This document shows positions 44,410 through 44,808 of a stretch of 44,808 nt of DNA, piece after piece. The position numbers and the translations under genes were made by a program. The stretch lies in the NCBI GenBank assembly GCA_005884125.1, contig VAXP01000008.1:1-44808 (forward strand). The letters run 5' to 3'. The notes below the pieces were generated by a model. The model was given only the letters and a program-made list of their open reading frames with translations. It searched no databases and was not told the DNA's origin. Numbering within the stretch: the stretch's first letter is position 1; every line of letters begins with the position of its first letter. Source of the stretch: Actinomycetota bacterium (lineage in GTDB: Bacteria; Actinomycetota; Acidimicrobiia; Acidimicrobiales; AC-35).

Positions 44410-44808
44410 CTAGGTCGGCTTGCGGGCCTCGATGAGGAACCGGCGGGCGTAGGTGACGAAGGAGCCCTCGGCCTCCATGACCTCGTGCAGCGACTCGAGC
44501 TGCCGGCGATGGCGCTCGACGCTGAAGTCGGGGACGATCCACACGACCAGCCTCAGGAAGTAGACCACGGCACCCACGTCGTAGAAGACGGTGCGCAGGG
44601 ACTGCTCCCTCAGGTCGACGACCCGGAGGCCGGCGTCCCGGGCGGCCGCCACCGCACGCTCGGGGCTGCGGGCCGTGCTCGGAGGCAGCGGTCCCCGCAG
44701 GGCTTCGGCCAGCTCCTTCACGCTGCCCGGTCCCACCTGCTGGGAGAGGAAGGCGCCGCCGGGCCGGAGCACCCGAGCGATCTCGTCCCACCAGGTGGTC
44801 ACCGGGTG
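44410..44808 (-). CDS. SAM-dependent methyltransferase, C-terminal part; N-terminus lies beyond the window end
   Basis: MTTWWDEIARVLRPGGAFLSQQVGPG... is the post-motif region of a class I methyltransferase; no glycine-rich motif I lies inside the window. Confidence 0.7.
   Translation of the reverse strand, partial: HPVTTWWDEIARVLRPGGAFLSQQVGPGSVKELAEALRGPLPPSTARSPERAVAAARDAGLRVVDLREQSLRTVFYDVGAVVYFLRLVVWIVPDFSVERHRRQLESLHEVMEAEGSFVTYARRFLIEARKPT

Noticed and set aside
1-44808. CRISPR array, defence island, prophage or integrative element
   Set aside because: No regularly spaced repeats, no cas, integrase, transposase, restriction-modification or toxin-antitoxin genes, and no tRNA seen; content is metabolic, transport and regulatory.

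Overview
High-GC, actinobacterial-type chromosomal window, possibly Acidimicrobiia-like (inferred from MurT/GatD, an F420/Ddn-type oxidoreductase, GntR-UTRA, an Amidase_3 and pervasive GTGA/ATGA start-stop overlaps). It is gene dense. I saw no rRNA, tRNA, CRISPR array, transposase or phage genes. Contents in order: glycosyltransferase (5' end cut by the window edge); a minus-strand block of amidase, Gld-like ABC exporter (GldG/GldF/GldA-like) and a branched-chain-amino-acid-type importer with fused LivHM, fused LivGF and a membrane-anchored binding protein; a plus-strand lipid-type locus of alkyl-DHAP-synthase-like FAD oxidase (disrupted), channel-like membrane protein, fatty-acyl-reductase/HAD fusion, Zn-dehydrogenase, LarA-like protein and PlsC acyltransferase; ECF sigma/anti-sigma pair; glutamate synthase large subunit (frame-disrupted); GntR regulator divergent from aconitase; GatD/MurT followed by a HAD-PlsC fusion; LysR, S51 peptidase, STAS protein, two nitroreductase-type enzymes, DinB-MOSC fusion, Lys-rich micro-ORF, N-acetylmuramoyl-L-alanine amidase, secreted beta-propeller-like protein, GNAT, P450, DinB, histidine phosphatase, copper amine oxidase (frame-disrupted) and a methyltransferase cut by the window end. 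The two most interesting signals are (1) a compact candidate ether-lipid/alkylglycerol locus at about 10.67-19.44 kb, and (2) three unrelated large enzyme genes (AGPS-like, GltB, copper amine oxidase) that each carry one apparent short internal loss with a frame change. At least two of these have a microhomology-like junction, so they need checking as assembly or amplification artefacts versus real lesions.
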